Origin: Nocardia yamanashiensis NBRC 100130 | Lineage (GTDB): Bacteria; Actinomycetota; Actinomycetes; Mycobacteriales; Mycobacteriaceae | Direction: 5' to 3' | NCBI RefSeq assembly: GCF_001613325.1 | Contig: NZ_BDCD01000006.1 | Span: forward strand, 1 to 64,000 | Length of the DNA: 64,000 nt | Part shown: positions 40,669-49,646 of the stretch, in pieces | Numbering within the stretch: position 1 is the first letter of the stretch | How the letters are laid out: every line of letters starts with the position of its first letter | Position numbers and translations under genes: made by a program | The notes under the pieces: model-generated | Database searches by the model: none | Seen by the model: the letters and a program-made list of their open reading frames with translations, nothing else | What the model was told of the DNA's origin: nothing

Positions 40669-42252
40669 ATGATCACGGCGGAAGAATCATTGCTGGACAG
40701 TGCTTTTCAGGTGGGGACGCTGGTGCGCAGCGAGGAATTGCCGGCTGCGTTGTGGCCCGAGCACACCGGTGCGGGTTATCGGGTCTGGTATCAGGGCATC
40801 GGCTATGACGGCACGGGGCGGATCGTGTCCGGGTCGGTGTTCGTTCCCGAAGGCGAACCGCCCGCCGATGGCTGGACGGTGATCAGTTATGCGCACGGCA
40901 CCACCGGGCTGGCTGATCACACGGCGCCGTCGATCGCCGGGTTGTCCCGGCCGGAAAGCCGTCATGTGGCCGGGTGGCTGGCCGCCGGTCACTGCGTGAC
41001 GGTCACCGACTACGAGGGGCTGGCCTCCCCCGGGCCGCATCCATATTTCAACGGTGAGGCCGCCGCCGACGACGTGGTCGATATCGTGCGGGCCGCACGC
41101 GGGCTCGGGCACCGGCTGGATCCGCGCTGGGTCGCTGTCGGTTTCTCCCAGGGCGGGCATGCCGCGCTGTTCGCGGGTCTCATGGCCACCAAGTACGCCC
41201 CTGATCTCGACTTCCGGGGCACGGTGGCGTTGGCTCCGCCGGTGGAACTGCCGCTGATCGTGGACTTGCAAACCGAGGCCGACGCCGCGCCGGTGACGCT
41301 GTTCCTGCCCTATCTGCTGGCCGGGCTGCGCATCACCCGCGGCTTGGCGACGGAACAGTTCATGACCGGCCTCGGGCAGCGGCTGATCGGACTCGCCGAA
41401 CATGCCCCGGTACGCAATATCCATTACGCGGTAACGGTTTTGACCAATGCCGACATCGGCACCACCGCGCTGATCCGGCGACCGGGCGTGGCGGACATGC
41501 TCACCGCCTGCCGAGTCCCCGCCGCCCGATTCGACCGGCCGGTGCTGCTGGCAGCGGGCACCGCCGACGCGGTACTTCCGATGGCCGCCGTGGAGCGCTT
41601 CGTCGCCGCCGCCCGGCGCGCGGGCTCCGACATCAGCCAAATCACCTGCGCGGGAGTCGATCACACCGGCATGCTGTCGGCCACTCCCGAACTGCACGAC
41701 TGGGTCGGCCAGCGGATGACCACCGCCCCGCAGACGCCCCGGCACGGGTTCAGCCTCATGGATATCACCGGGGACGGCTATCTGACCGTCGACGATTTCG
41801 ACGCCTTCGCACTGCGGCTGGCCCAAGCGTACGGCGAACCCCCTGGCTCGCCCCGGGCGCTGGCCGTCCGGGCGGGATACCGTGCGCTGTGGCGGTCGAT
41901 GGCCGAGCGGGCCGACGCCAACCGCGACGGGCGGATCACCGAGGCGGAGTTTCGCGCCTGGCTCGACACGCACTGGGACAACGACGCATTCGATGCCGAT
42001 ATCGCACCGCTGGCGCACGCGGTTCTCGAGCTGGCCGACGCCGACGGCAACGGGGTGCTCGACCGCGAGGAGCTGGTTCGCCTGCTCGTCGGGTGCGAGC
42101 ACACGCCGCTGGAAGCGTCCGCGATTTTCGACCGGCTCGACCTCGACGACTCCGGGACCATCACCACCGACGAACTCGTCACCGCCATCCGCGAGTTCTG
42201 CCTGAATCCCACCGCGGATCAGCCCGGTGCCTGGCTCTTCGGGCGGTTCTGA
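40669..42252 (+). CDS. Lipase-like alpha/beta hydrolase fused to a four-EF-hand domain
   Basis: A 527-residue protein in two parts. Residues about 1-345 are an alpha/beta hydrolase of the secretory-lipase (LIP) type, with the nucleophile S160 in GFSQGG, a late Asp (AAGTADAV region) and His in GVDHTGML. Residues about 360-525 carry four canonical EF-hand loops, starting near D365 (DITGDGYLTVDDF), D416 (DANRDGRITEAEF), D457 (DADGNGVLDREEL) and D491 (DLDDSGTITTDEL). The EF-hand part ends LFGRF, as in calerythrin-like proteins. No signal peptide is seen, so it is probably cytosolic and calcium-controlled. It is the first of three coupled genes (TGATG overlap). Confidence 0.88.
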   Translation: MITAEESLLDSAFQVGTLVRSEELPAALWPEHTGAGYRVWYQGIGYDGTGRIVSGSVFVPEGEPPADGWTVISYAHGTTGLADHTAPSIAGLSRPESRHVAGWLAAGHCVTVTDYEGLASPGPHPYFNGEAAADDVVDIVRAARGLGHRLDPRWVAVGFSQGGHAALFAGLMATKYAPDLDFRGTVALAPPVELPLIVDLQTEADAAPVTLFLPYLLAGLRITRGLATEQFMTGLGQRLIGLAEHAPVRNIHYAVTVLTNADIGTTALIRRPGVADMLTACRVPAARFDRPVLLAAGTADAVLPMAAVERFVAAARRAGSDISQITCAGVDHTGMLSATPELHDWVGQRMTTAPQTPRHGFSLMDITGDGYLTVDDFDAFALRLAQAYGEPPGSPRALAVRAGYRALWRSMAERADANRDGRITEAEFRAWLDTHWDNDAFDADIAPLAHAVLELADADGNGVLDREELVRLLVGCEHTPLEASAIFDRLDLDDSGTITTDELVTAIREFCLNPTADQPGAWLFGRF

Positions 42253-43307
42253 TGATTCTGCGACTGCTACACCCGGTATCGGCTGCTCTGGGTTCTCTGC
42301 TACTGCTCCTGGCGGCACCGGTTCTTTTGTGCGCCAAGGCAATTGTGCACTTGCCCGGCACGCCGGACCGGCTGCGGGCCCGTGCGCGACTGCTCCTGCT
42401 GGCGGCGGTCTTTCTCGCGGTCTTCGAAGTACTCGGCGAGGTCGGCGTCACCGAGCGCCGCCCAGGCCGCCCCGGTGGATGTGACCTACTGGCCGTACAG
42501 AACCGGCGACTGCGCCGCTGGGGTTTCGCGCTGGCGGGTTTGCGGCTCGTGCCGGACCAGAAACCGACGGTGGCACGGGACCGGCCCTTGATCGTGCTGG
42601 CCCGCCACGCCGGAATGTTCAACAGCCCATTGGTCGCCCACCTCATCGACACCGACCTCGGCCGCGACATCTACTGCGTCGCCAAAACCACGTCGGCGCT
42701 CACCCCCGGCCTGCGGCGTTCCTATCTCGGTTCCGGTGTGCGGCTGTTCCGATTCGGGAACAAGCGCGGCAGAGCGGCGGCTGCGCGTTGCATGCGCGGC
42801 CAAGCCGCCGGCGCGCTGCCCTCGGACGCACTGCTGATCTTCCCCGAGGGCGCCAACTACACCGCCACCCGCCGCCGTGCCGCGATCTCGGCGCTGCGCG
42901 ATCGAGGACGCCACCGACTGGCCCATCAGGCCCAGCGCTGCCGCCACGTCCTGCCTGCTCATCCCGCCGGCGCGTGGGCATTGGTCGAAGCCGCACCACA
43001 CGCCGACGTGCTGATCCTGGCCCAGACCGGGCTGGAAGACCTCTCGGGGCTCGACGGTCAGCTCGACTATCCGCTGATCCACACCGGCACAGTGCATTAC
43101 ACCTGGTGGCACACCCATGCCCAGGACGTGCCGCGCGATCGCGAGCAGTTCGCGCAGTGGCTCAACGACCGCTGGTACGAGGTCGATTCCTGGATCGGGG
43201 CGGTTCGCGGCCATCCACGGCGCGATGCGACCACCGTCATCTGGACCGGCACGGGATCGGCGCACACGCAATCGAATTCGACTCTTTCCGCTCTGGAGCA
43301 GTCATGA
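42252..43307 (+). CDS. PlsC-like membrane acyltransferase
   Basis: A 351-residue protein with two N-terminal transmembrane segments (about residues 8-30 and 45-62) and an acyltransferase domain. Motif I, normally H-x4-D, appears as ARHAGMFNSP with Asn in the Asp position, motif III appears as FPEGANY, and AKTTSALTPGLRRSYLG lies where motif II is expected. It should transfer an acyl chain to a lysolipid or glycerophosphate, if the changed motif I still works. The ATG overlaps the lipase stop and its own stop overlaps the patatin start, so the three proteins are made together. Confidence 0.8.
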   Translation: MILRLLHPVSAALGSLLLLLAAPVLLCAKAIVHLPGTPDRLRARARLLLLAAVFLAVFEVLGEVGVTERRPGRPGGCDLLAVQNRRLRRWGFALAGLRLVPDQKPTVARDRPLIVLARHAGMFNSPLVAHLIDTDLGRDIYCVAKTTSALTPGLRRSYLGSGVRLFRFGNKRGRAAAARCMRGQAAGALPSDALLIFPEGANYTATRRRAAISALRDRGRHRLAHQAQRCRHVLPAHPAGAWALVEAAPHADVLILAQTGLEDLSGLDGQLDYPLIHTGTVHYTWWHTHAQDVPRDREQFAQWLNDRWYEVDSWIGAVRGHPRRDATTVIWTGTGSAHTQSNSTLSALEQS

Positions 43308-44809
43308 ACGACACCTCTTCGGCTACGCCGGGCACCGCGTTCGTCCTGGGCGGTGGCGGTCTGCTCGGCGGCTACCAGGTCGGCATGCTGCGCGCCCTCG
43401 ACGAACACGGCATCGCCCCCGACCTGGTGATCGGCACCTCCGTCGGCTCCATCCAGGGCGCGATACTGGCGACGTACGGATCCCGCGACGCCATCGACGC
43501 GCTCACCGACTTCTGGTACGAAGCGCTCACCCGCAAGGTGATGGGCGTGCCGGTGCGCGCACTGCTGTCCAACCTGGTCCGGTTGCGCCCCGCCCTGGCC
43601 ACCCAGGACGCGCTGCGCTCGGTACTCGAACGCCACGTCGGCGCACACACTCTCATCGAGGATCTCGGCATCGCGTTCCAATGCGTCGCCGCGTCCATCG
43701 AACGTTCGACCGCACGCTATTTCGACCACGGTCCGTTGATTCCGGCGTTGCTGGCCTCGAGCTGCATTCCGGGTTTGTGGCCGCCGATCGCGATCGGCGA
43801 GGAACACTACATCGACGGCGGCGTCGTGGAAACCGTGCCGCTGACCCGCGCGGTCTCCTACGGGGCGACCGACATCTACGTGCTGCGCCTGCGTCAGCGC
43901 GAACTGCCGCTGCGGGCGCCGCGACTGCCTTGGCAGCTGGGCCAGACCGTCTTCGAGGTCTCGCGCCGCCACCGCCTCGGCCAGGTGATCAATATGCGGC
44001 CCGCCGGGGTCACCGTGCACCTGCTGCCGACCGGCGAAGACCTGCTCGAACCACCCGACACCGGCCTCTACACCACCGTCACCGAACAACTCGAGGTCTT
44101 CGAACGCCGCGTCACCGCCGGCTACCGCAGCACCATCGACTATCTCGAGGCCCCCGCCGACCGCAAGACCGCAACCATCCGCTCCCGCACCAGAACTCGT
44201 TCGAGCGCCGATCACACCATCCGCTTCGCACCGCACCGGCCACCCCTGGCTTCCGACTTCGTCCGAGCGAAACTGGCGAAGTTCTTCGAACTCCTCGACA
44301 CCGACCGTGACGGCCGCATCGACGCCGCCGACTACAGCGCTGTCGCCGACCGTGTCTGCCTCGCCTTCGGCCACCCCGTCGACAGCCACACCGGCCGCCG
44401 CCTGCGCACCACCTTCGCCGACCTGTGGACCGGACTCTGCCGCACCGCCGGCGTCACCCTCGAAGCCGCCATGACCGCAGACGATTTCGTTCACGCACTC
44501 GGCGCACTCTCCACGAACCCGGCCGCCTACGACGACACCGTCCTGCCCGCCGTCGCCGCCATCCTCACCGCCGCCGACCACGACCGCGACTCGGTCCTCA
44601 ACACCGTCGAACTCACCACCCTGCTGACCGCCTTCGGCGTCGGCCGCGACGAGATCGGCACCGCCGCACTACGGCTGGACACCAACAACGACGGCGTACT
44701 GAGCTTCGACGAACTCGACGAGGCGTTCCGCGACTACTTCACCACCGACGAACCCGGGGCCGCGGGCAATCTGCTGTTCGGACGGCTCGAGCCCGGCAGC
44801 GTCCATTGA
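43304..44809 (+). CDS. Patatin-like phospholipase fused to EF-hand domain
   Basis: A 501-residue protein. The patatin domain (about residues 10-300) has the oxyanion loop GGGGLLGG, nucleophile S46 in GTSVGS and catalytic Asp D171 in DGG, so it should be an active acyl hydrolase acting on phospholipids. The C-terminal part (about 325-495) has EF-hand loops at about D332 (DTDRDGRIDAADY), D425 (DHDRDSVLNTVEL) and D459 (DTNNDGVLSFDEL), with a degenerate one between. It ends LLFGRLEPGS, like the tail of the lipase two genes before, so both enzymes carry the same calerythrin-like module. It ends the operon. Confidence 0.88.
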   Translation: MNDTSSATPGTAFVLGGGGLLGGYQVGMLRALDEHGIAPDLVIGTSVGSIQGAILATYGSRDAIDALTDFWYEALTRKVMGVPVRALLSNLVRLRPALATQDALRSVLERHVGAHTLIEDLGIAFQCVAASIERSTARYFDHGPLIPALLASSCIPGLWPPIAIGEEHYIDGGVVETVPLTRAVSYGATDIYVLRLRQRELPLRAPRLPWQLGQTVFEVSRRHRLGQVINMRPAGVTVHLLPTGEDLLEPPDTGLYTTVTEQLEVFERRVTAGYRSTIDYLEAPADRKTATIRSRTRTRSSADHTIRFAPHRPPLASDFVRAKLAKFFELLDTDRDGRIDAADYSAVADRVCLAFGHPVDSHTGRRLRTTFADLWTGLCRTAGVTLEAAMTADDFVHALGALSTNPAAYDDTVLPAVAAILTAADHDRDSVLNTVELTTLLTAFGVGRDEIGTAALRLDTNNDGVLSFDELDEAFRDYFTTDEPGAAGNLLFGRLEPGSVH

Positions 44810-45041
44810 CCGAGCGTGCCCAGGTCGCTACGGCATTCCCCCCCGGCTGCCTCGCGGTGTCGGCACGAGCTGACTACCGGGTATAGATCAACCTCTTCCG
44901 ATAGTTCACGCAGTTCGGTGAACCCCCTGCGCGACGCCGATCGGCACGGTACCGTCGAATCTTGTTGGTGACCAATAAATCTGGACTCGACGAACATCGG
45001 GTACATCCGAGGTTCGCCGAATATCGGTGGAAGTCGTCACA

Positions 45042-45773
45042 ATGAGTGTGCTCGACGATCTCGTTGCCCACCTCGACGGCTCTACGACCTCCAAGCGCTT
45101 CGAAGATGCTCGGCGGCGATTCGGTGAGTGCGGTCTCGCCAGCGTTGGTTTCCTGGTTCCGGAGTCGGCGATCGCACAGGTGCGACAGGAGGCCGAGATA
45201 TTGGCCGCCACCCACGGTGTCCGGCGCGACCTGCGATTCACCGAAACCGGGAACACCGCCCGCCACATGCGCAACGTGCGCCGCCACGAGATCCACACGC
45301 ACGGCCGCGTACTGCCCGCCCTCTACGAGGCCACCGCTTTGCGCGAAGCACTCGCTGCGATCACCGGCGAGCCGGTACTGCCGTGCCCATACGAGCCGGA
45401 ACAGTATGTGATCACCGAACTGACTGCCTCCGGTGACACCCACGGATGGCACTGGGACGATTACAGTTTCGCCCTGGTCTGGGTGCTCGAATGCCCGCCC
45501 GCCGAAGATGGTGGCTTCGTACAGTTCGTACCGAACACGTTGTGGGACAAGACCGATCCACGCCTGGCCCGCCAATTCATCGGCAACCCGATCCATTCCG
45601 TGGAGTTGAAACCCGGCGATCTATATCTGATGCGCACCGACACCACTTTGCACCGGGTCTATCCGCTGCGCGCCGGTCGTCGCCTGATCGTCAACATGGC
45701 CTACGCGTCCCAATCCGACCTGACCAAGCCGATCAGCCACGAAACCATGGACGCGCTATGGGAAGCGACGTGA
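45042..45773 (+). CDS. HalD/BesD-like Fe(II)/2-oxoglutarate oxygenase, predicted hydroxylase
   Basis: A 243-residue non-haem iron oxygenase that resembles the HalD/BesD free-amino-acid halogenases. Iron ligands fit H137 and H204, with W138-D139 completing H-x-D, and R213 lies where the 2-oxoglutarate Arg is expected. In the halogenases the Asp is Gly, to leave room for chloride; here Asp is present, so hydroxylation is expected. E120, H134 and D140 agree with substrate-binding residues I recall for BesD. No halogenase partners are nearby. A GGAAG site lies about eight bases before the ATG. The amino acid acted on is unknown. Confidence 0.8.
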   Translation: MSVLDDLVAHLDGSTTSKRFEDARRRFGECGLASVGFLVPESAIAQVRQEAEILAATHGVRRDLRFTETGNTARHMRNVRRHEIHTHGRVLPALYEATALREALAAITGEPVLPCPYEPEQYVITELTASGDTHGWHWDDYSFALVWVLECPPAEDGGFVQFVPNTLWDKTDPRLARQFIGNPIHSVELKPGDLYLMRTDTTLHRVYPLRAGRRLIVNMAYASQSDLTKPISHETMDALWEAT

Positions 45774-45891
45774 GAACGTCGGATGCCGGGCGAGGTCGAC
45801 GAAGCGTCCCGACCCGGAGATGAGGCACTCACAACGGTCGAGAAGACGACCCCGGACCGCGTTCTGGTCAAGGTGACGGTATGAAGTGAGC

Positions 45892-46374
45892 ATGACTCGT
45901 ATCGGTGTCACCGGCCACATGAACATCACCCCGGATACAGCGGTGCTGGTTTACGACGAGATCACCCGGATGCTGGCTGCCGTAGGGCCTTCCAGCGAAC
46001 TCGTCGGCATCACCTGCATCGCTCGTGGTGCAGACAGCGTCTTCGCGCAGGCCGTCCTCGATCTCGGGGGCCGGCTCGAAGTAGTACTGCCCTGCCGGAA
46101 CTACCACGAACGCAAGGTGAGGCCCGACCATGCCGAACAATTCGACGCACTGCTCACCCGAGCGGACGTAGTGAACGTCCTGGATTTCGATGTAGCCGGT
46201 ACCGAAGCATACGAGGCGGCCAATGAAACTCTCGTGGGATCGAGCGACCGTCTCATCGCGGTGTGGGACGGCAAACCCAGCGAGCAAGGCGGTACTGGCA
46301 CGGTGGTCGAATTCGCCCAGAGCAAGGGAGTTCCGGTCGATGTCGTCTGGCCGGCGGGATCCAGTCGCGCCTGA
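45892..46374 (+). CDS. SLOG/LOG-like Rossmann protein, function unknown
   Basis: A 160-residue protein with the look of a SLOG (LOG/DprA-like) nucleotide-binding fold: RIGVTGHMNITPDT at the start, IARGADSVFAQAVLDLGG, and a LEVVLPCRNYHER segment. The central TLVGSSDRLIAVWDGKPSEQGGTG region (abridged) matches the GGxGT-type loop of this superfamily (here QGGTGTVVEF). Proteins of this kind sense or process nucleotide derivatives, but no effector domain is attached. The ATG is chosen over a GTG two codons upstream. It lies about 120 bases after the oxygenase gene and may be independent of it. Confidence 0.65.
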   Translation: MTRIGVTGHMNITPDTAVLVYDEITRMLAAVGPSSELVGITCIARGADSVFAQAVLDLGGRLEVVLPCRNYHERKVRPDHAEQFDALLTRADVVNVLDFDVAGTEAYEAANETLVGSSDRLIAVWDGKPSEQGGTGTVVEFAQSKGVPVDVVWPAGSSRA

Positions 46375-46486
46375 GCGATAGTGTTCACCGCGAGTGCCTT
46401 GGTAGTCGGTGACGGCGGAGGCGTAGTTGCTGAGCACGCCTTTACCGATGTGTTCGCCCGGACGTAAGCCACAACTCAATCTGCGG

Positions 46487-47779
46487 TCAGCCCGGTGCGG
46501 CCAGCAACTCCACGACGAGTAGAGAAGCAGCGGTGACGACGACTGTCACGACAACTACCGATCCGGTCGGGTAGCTCCACGCGATGAGCGTGACCGCCGC
46601 CGCGGCGATGACGAGAACTCGGAGGGGACTGCGAAAGCGGGCCGCGGCGGATTCGATCGCGAGCGGGGCTCGGTCGGTTCGACGCGCTCGTATCGCGGCG
46701 AGTGCGCGGTTGTATCGGGCGCGAACCGCGGTCGCGGATGCGGAGGGTCCGCTGAGGAATCCGATGAGCGCGATCACCACGCCCAGCGCGAAAACCGCAC
46801 GGAGCGTGGTGCGTAGCGGTGTCAGGAAGGCGTCGATCATCACTGCGGCCACCGCCGGGGAAAGCGCGTCGGCGGGTGTCGCGTGTACGTAGGCCGATCG
46901 TGCGATTCCGATGGTGGCGGCGAGCACTACCATGGCCACCGCCAGGGCCGCGCCAACCCATGAAAAGGCCCGGCGGCGACCGCCTTTCGGTGCGGCCCAT
47001 ACCGCGACGACGGCGAGTAGTGCGGTGATCCATGGGAGCAGGTCGGCCACGCGGTCGAGGGTCGATGCCCAGCGTTGTGCCTTGACCAGTTGCGGGGATT
47101 CGAACAGGACGAACGACTCGTCGATTGTGGGTACGCGTTCGGCGAAGGTGAAGCCGCGGTCGGTCAGGGCGGTGCGGACACGGTCGATAATGGGGGCGAG
47201 GGATATTGTGACCGTGCCGGTGTCGTCCATTGCGATGGCTTCGCGGGTGTCGCCGGTCAATATCGTGACGAGCCCTTGGTGTGCCTGGCGGTTGGCTTGG
47301 ATCCACAGGGTGGTGAATTCGTCGGAGTGCAGGACGGATTCGGTGGTTTCGTGGACGAAGTCGTGCACTTGTTGCTCGATGACGGGGGCCAGGCCGACGA
47401 CGGCCGGCGGTACGCGTGGGGAGTCTTCGGCGATGGCTCGTAAGGCTTGTGCGGTAACGGTTTCGATGTCGAGGCGGGCCATGATGGTCGTGGTGATCCG
47501 GTCGGTGAGGGCGGCGAGCAGGGTCGGGTCGGTACTCAGTGGGGCGACGGTCTGGACGTAGCGGTCGGTGTCAAGCAGTTCGCCGTGGACGAATCGCGCC
47601 AGAACCGAGGCCAGGGCGAGTACACCGATGAGGATCACCGAGGCGAGGGTGAGGGACCAGCGCAGGGTAGTTCGGCCGGTGCGGCGGGTGGCGAGTTCTC
47701 GGCGCAGGCGGGTGAGTTCTTCGCGTTCGTCCGCATCGAGGGCGTCGGCGCGGTCCTGGGGGTCGTCTCGCGGGTTCAT
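46487..47779 (-). CDS. Conserved actinobacterial membrane protein
   Basis: A 430-residue membrane protein. After a charged, coiled-coil-like N terminus (about 35 residues) comes a transmembrane helix (about 42-64), a large extracytoplasmic region of about 200 residues, two helices near residues 245 and 275, and further helices at about 320, 385 and 405. It resembles unnamed proteins of mycobacteria and Nocardia. It is the last gene of a three-gene unit with the DUF389 and DUF4203 proteins, four bases after the DUF389 stop. Function unknown. Confidence 0.8.
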   Translation of the reverse strand: MNPRDDPQDRADALDADEREELTRLRRELATRRTGRTTLRWSLTLASVILIGVLALASVLARFVHGELLDTDRYVQTVAPLSTDPTLLAALTDRITTTIMARLDIETVTAQALRAIAEDSPRVPPAVVGLAPVIEQQVHDFVHETTESVLHSDEFTTLWIQANRQAHQGLVTILTGDTREAIAMDDTGTVTISLAPIIDRVRTALTDRGFTFAERVPTIDESFVLFESPQLVKAQRWASTLDRVADLLPWITALLAVVAVWAAPKGGRRRAFSWVGAALAVAMVVLAATIGIARSAYVHATPADALSPAVAAVMIDAFLTPLRTTLRAVFALGVVIALIGFLSGPSASATAVRARYNRALAAIRARRTDRAPLAIESAAARFRSPLRVLVIAAAAVTLIAWSYPTGSVVVVTVVVTAASLLVVELLAAPG

Positions 47780-47783
47780 CGGG

Positions 47784-48748
47784 TCAGTTGCCGATCCGGC
47801 TGCCGACCGTGTGGACGATTACCACCCGTGGGTTCCAGGGCACGAGATCGTCTACGCGGCTTTGTAATTCATCGATCGGCGGGAGGTCGGCGGGTCCGAG
47901 TATTTCGATGGTGGCTTCGTCGCTGTGCAGTGTCACCTGGGTGACCTCGGCGCCCTGGACGTCGCCGAGCCAGGAGCGGGTGGCTTCGGCGATTTGGTCG
48001 GCCCACAGGGTGGATAGGGAGTTCACGACCATCGGGATCGCCACCAGGAGCAGCGCTGCCGCGAGCACCGCGTACGCGCGGCCGTGTTTCGCGGCGCCCG
48101 CTCCGGCCGCGCGGGCGAATCCGGTGGCGATGAAAACCGCTGTGGCCGTGACGATCATGGCCACCATATTGGAGGCGAACAGGACGAACGCTCCGAGCGC
48201 GAGCGCGGGTGCGTTCGAACCGAGGCAGACACCCACGACGCCCAGTGGCGGCACCAGGGAGATCGCGATCGCGACACCTGGGAGCACGTCGCCGACGTCG
48301 CGGCGGATTATCGCGATCACACCGACCAGCCCGGTGGCGAATGCGGCCGTCAGGTCCATCAGTTTCGGTGAAGTACGCCCTGCCACTTGGGAATTGGTGA
48401 GTACGTCGGCGGGGTTGGGTAGCAGTTTCGCGACCAGGAAGCCGATCGTCACCACCAGCACGATGCCGACGGCCACCAGCAGCAGGCTCCGGGCGATCAG
48501 CGACCCGCGTCCGGTCGCGATGCCCAGTGCGATGCCCAGGATCGGCACCGACAGCGGCGCGACGATCATCGCGCCGATCACGGTGGCGGTGGAATCGCCC
48601 ACGACTCCCGATACGGCGATCACGCTCGATAGGACGAGCATGATCCAGAATGCGGAGCGTTGGCGCCGGTATCACCGCTGCCCAGGTCGAGCCGATCCAC
48701 CAGCTCGTCGAGAGTCCGGCGCTGGCTCTCCGGTGCGAGCACTGCCAT
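47784..48748 (-). CDS. DUF389 family membrane protein with N-terminal frameshift
   Basis: The main frame encodes a DUF389 membrane protein with about six helices: MLVLSSVIAVSGVVGDSTATVIGAM leads, abridged to its core SVIAVSGVVGDSTATVIGAM, with ISLVPPLGVVGVC and ASNMVAMIV later. The true start looks to be an ATG at 48748 with AAGGAG six bases upstream, reading MAVLAPESQRRTLDELVDRL, then GSGDTG. That frame then leaves the DUF389 frame near 48668; adding one C there would restore GDTRRQRSAFWIMLVL. So a single-base loss has split the gene, or the assembly has an error. Translation could restart at 48641. Function of DUF389 is unknown. Confidence 0.78.
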
Positions 48749-48757
48749 GACCGCTCC

Positions 48758-49375
48758 TTAGCCTGAGGGCCAGCCGCCGTTCGCGCGGCTCTTGTCGGCG
48801 TCTTTGCCCGCGAGGTGTTGGATGCCGAGTTTCTCGGCGAACAGGTGACGCTGAGTGATCCACCCCAGCACCGACAGACCGATCCAGGCCAGGGTGGCGG
48901 TGACCTGTTGTATCCCAGGGTCGGGATTGCGCAGGAATGCAAGGGAATCACTCATCCGCCCGAGCCCGCTGAGCACCATGCTGGCGCCGCCGATCGAGGT
49001 CAGCCACAGCAGCGCGCGGGCCCGGAACTTCTCGGCCAGGAACGCACCCGCCACGCACACCGCGAGCGCGACGATCATGCTCAACGCGAAGTTCTTGTCG
49101 CCGGGCTGCAGCACGGTGGCCAGTTTCGTGCCGATCATCGCGCCGGTGAGGCCGCCGATGAAATAGGAGGCGAACCGGAATATCAACGAGGTGACCACCC
49201 ACGAGGCCACCGCGCCGATCAGGCCGATCAGAATCAGCCACGAGAACGAAGCATTGAAAAGGTCGGCAATCATCCAGCCGAGGCCGAATCCGATCGCGAG
49301 GATCCCCAGATGTACCGACCGGATCCCATAGAAACACAGCAGGGCTCCGACCAGGGCGACCACGATTCCGTTCAC
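48758..49375 (-). CDS. DUF4203-like membrane protein
   Basis: A 205-residue membrane protein with about six to seven transmembrane segments, of the DUF4203/TMEM198-like type. The N terminus VNGIVVALVGALLCFYGIRS begins a helix, and FGLGWMIADL and GGLTGAMIGTKLA contain glycine-rich packing motifs. The GTG start has GAGAGGAA six bases upstream; the longer in-frame ORF has a basic, unlikely leader. It is the first gene of the unit with DUF389 and the conserved membrane protein, with only nine bases to the next start. Confidence 0.78.
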   Translation of the reverse strand: MNGIVVALVGALLCFYGIRSVHLGILAIGFGLGWMIADLFNASFSWLILIGLIGAVASWVVTSLIFRFASYFIGGLTGAMIGTKLATVLQPGDKNFALSMIVALAVCVAGAFLAEKFRARALLWLTSIGGASMVLSGLGRMSDSLAFLRNPDPGIQQVTATLAWIGLSVLGWITQRHLFAEKLGIQHLAGKDADKSRANGGWPSG

Positions 49376-49646
49376 GCGCGTTCCTCTCGCCAGTCGAGCT
49401 GCGAACCCGTGCGTCGCCGGGGCGTGCGGCTGATGAGCGACTACCGACCGGCCGACGCTATGGCCACCTGACCGCCGACGCCTCACACCCTTCGGGTGAG
49501 ATCCGACATAGGCCAGAATCGTTTGCTGGAGATTGCCTATGAGTCAGGTTAGCCCGGCCGGCACCAGGTTGGTGGCACCTGGACGGAAGCGGAATCGCGG
49601 CGCCCGATCCTCTCGTCAGGCGCCGCTGGTGGTCCCGTCCCGGTTC

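Noticed and set aside
45001..45773. Halogenase call for the HalD/BesD-like enzyme
   Set aside because: The Asp in H-x-D fills the chloride site, so halogenation is unlikely.
49507..49541. CATAGGC/GCCTATG inverted repeat between the ABC-F and DUF4203 genes
   Set aside because: Seven-base arms with a 21-base spacer are too weak to call a terminator or operator.
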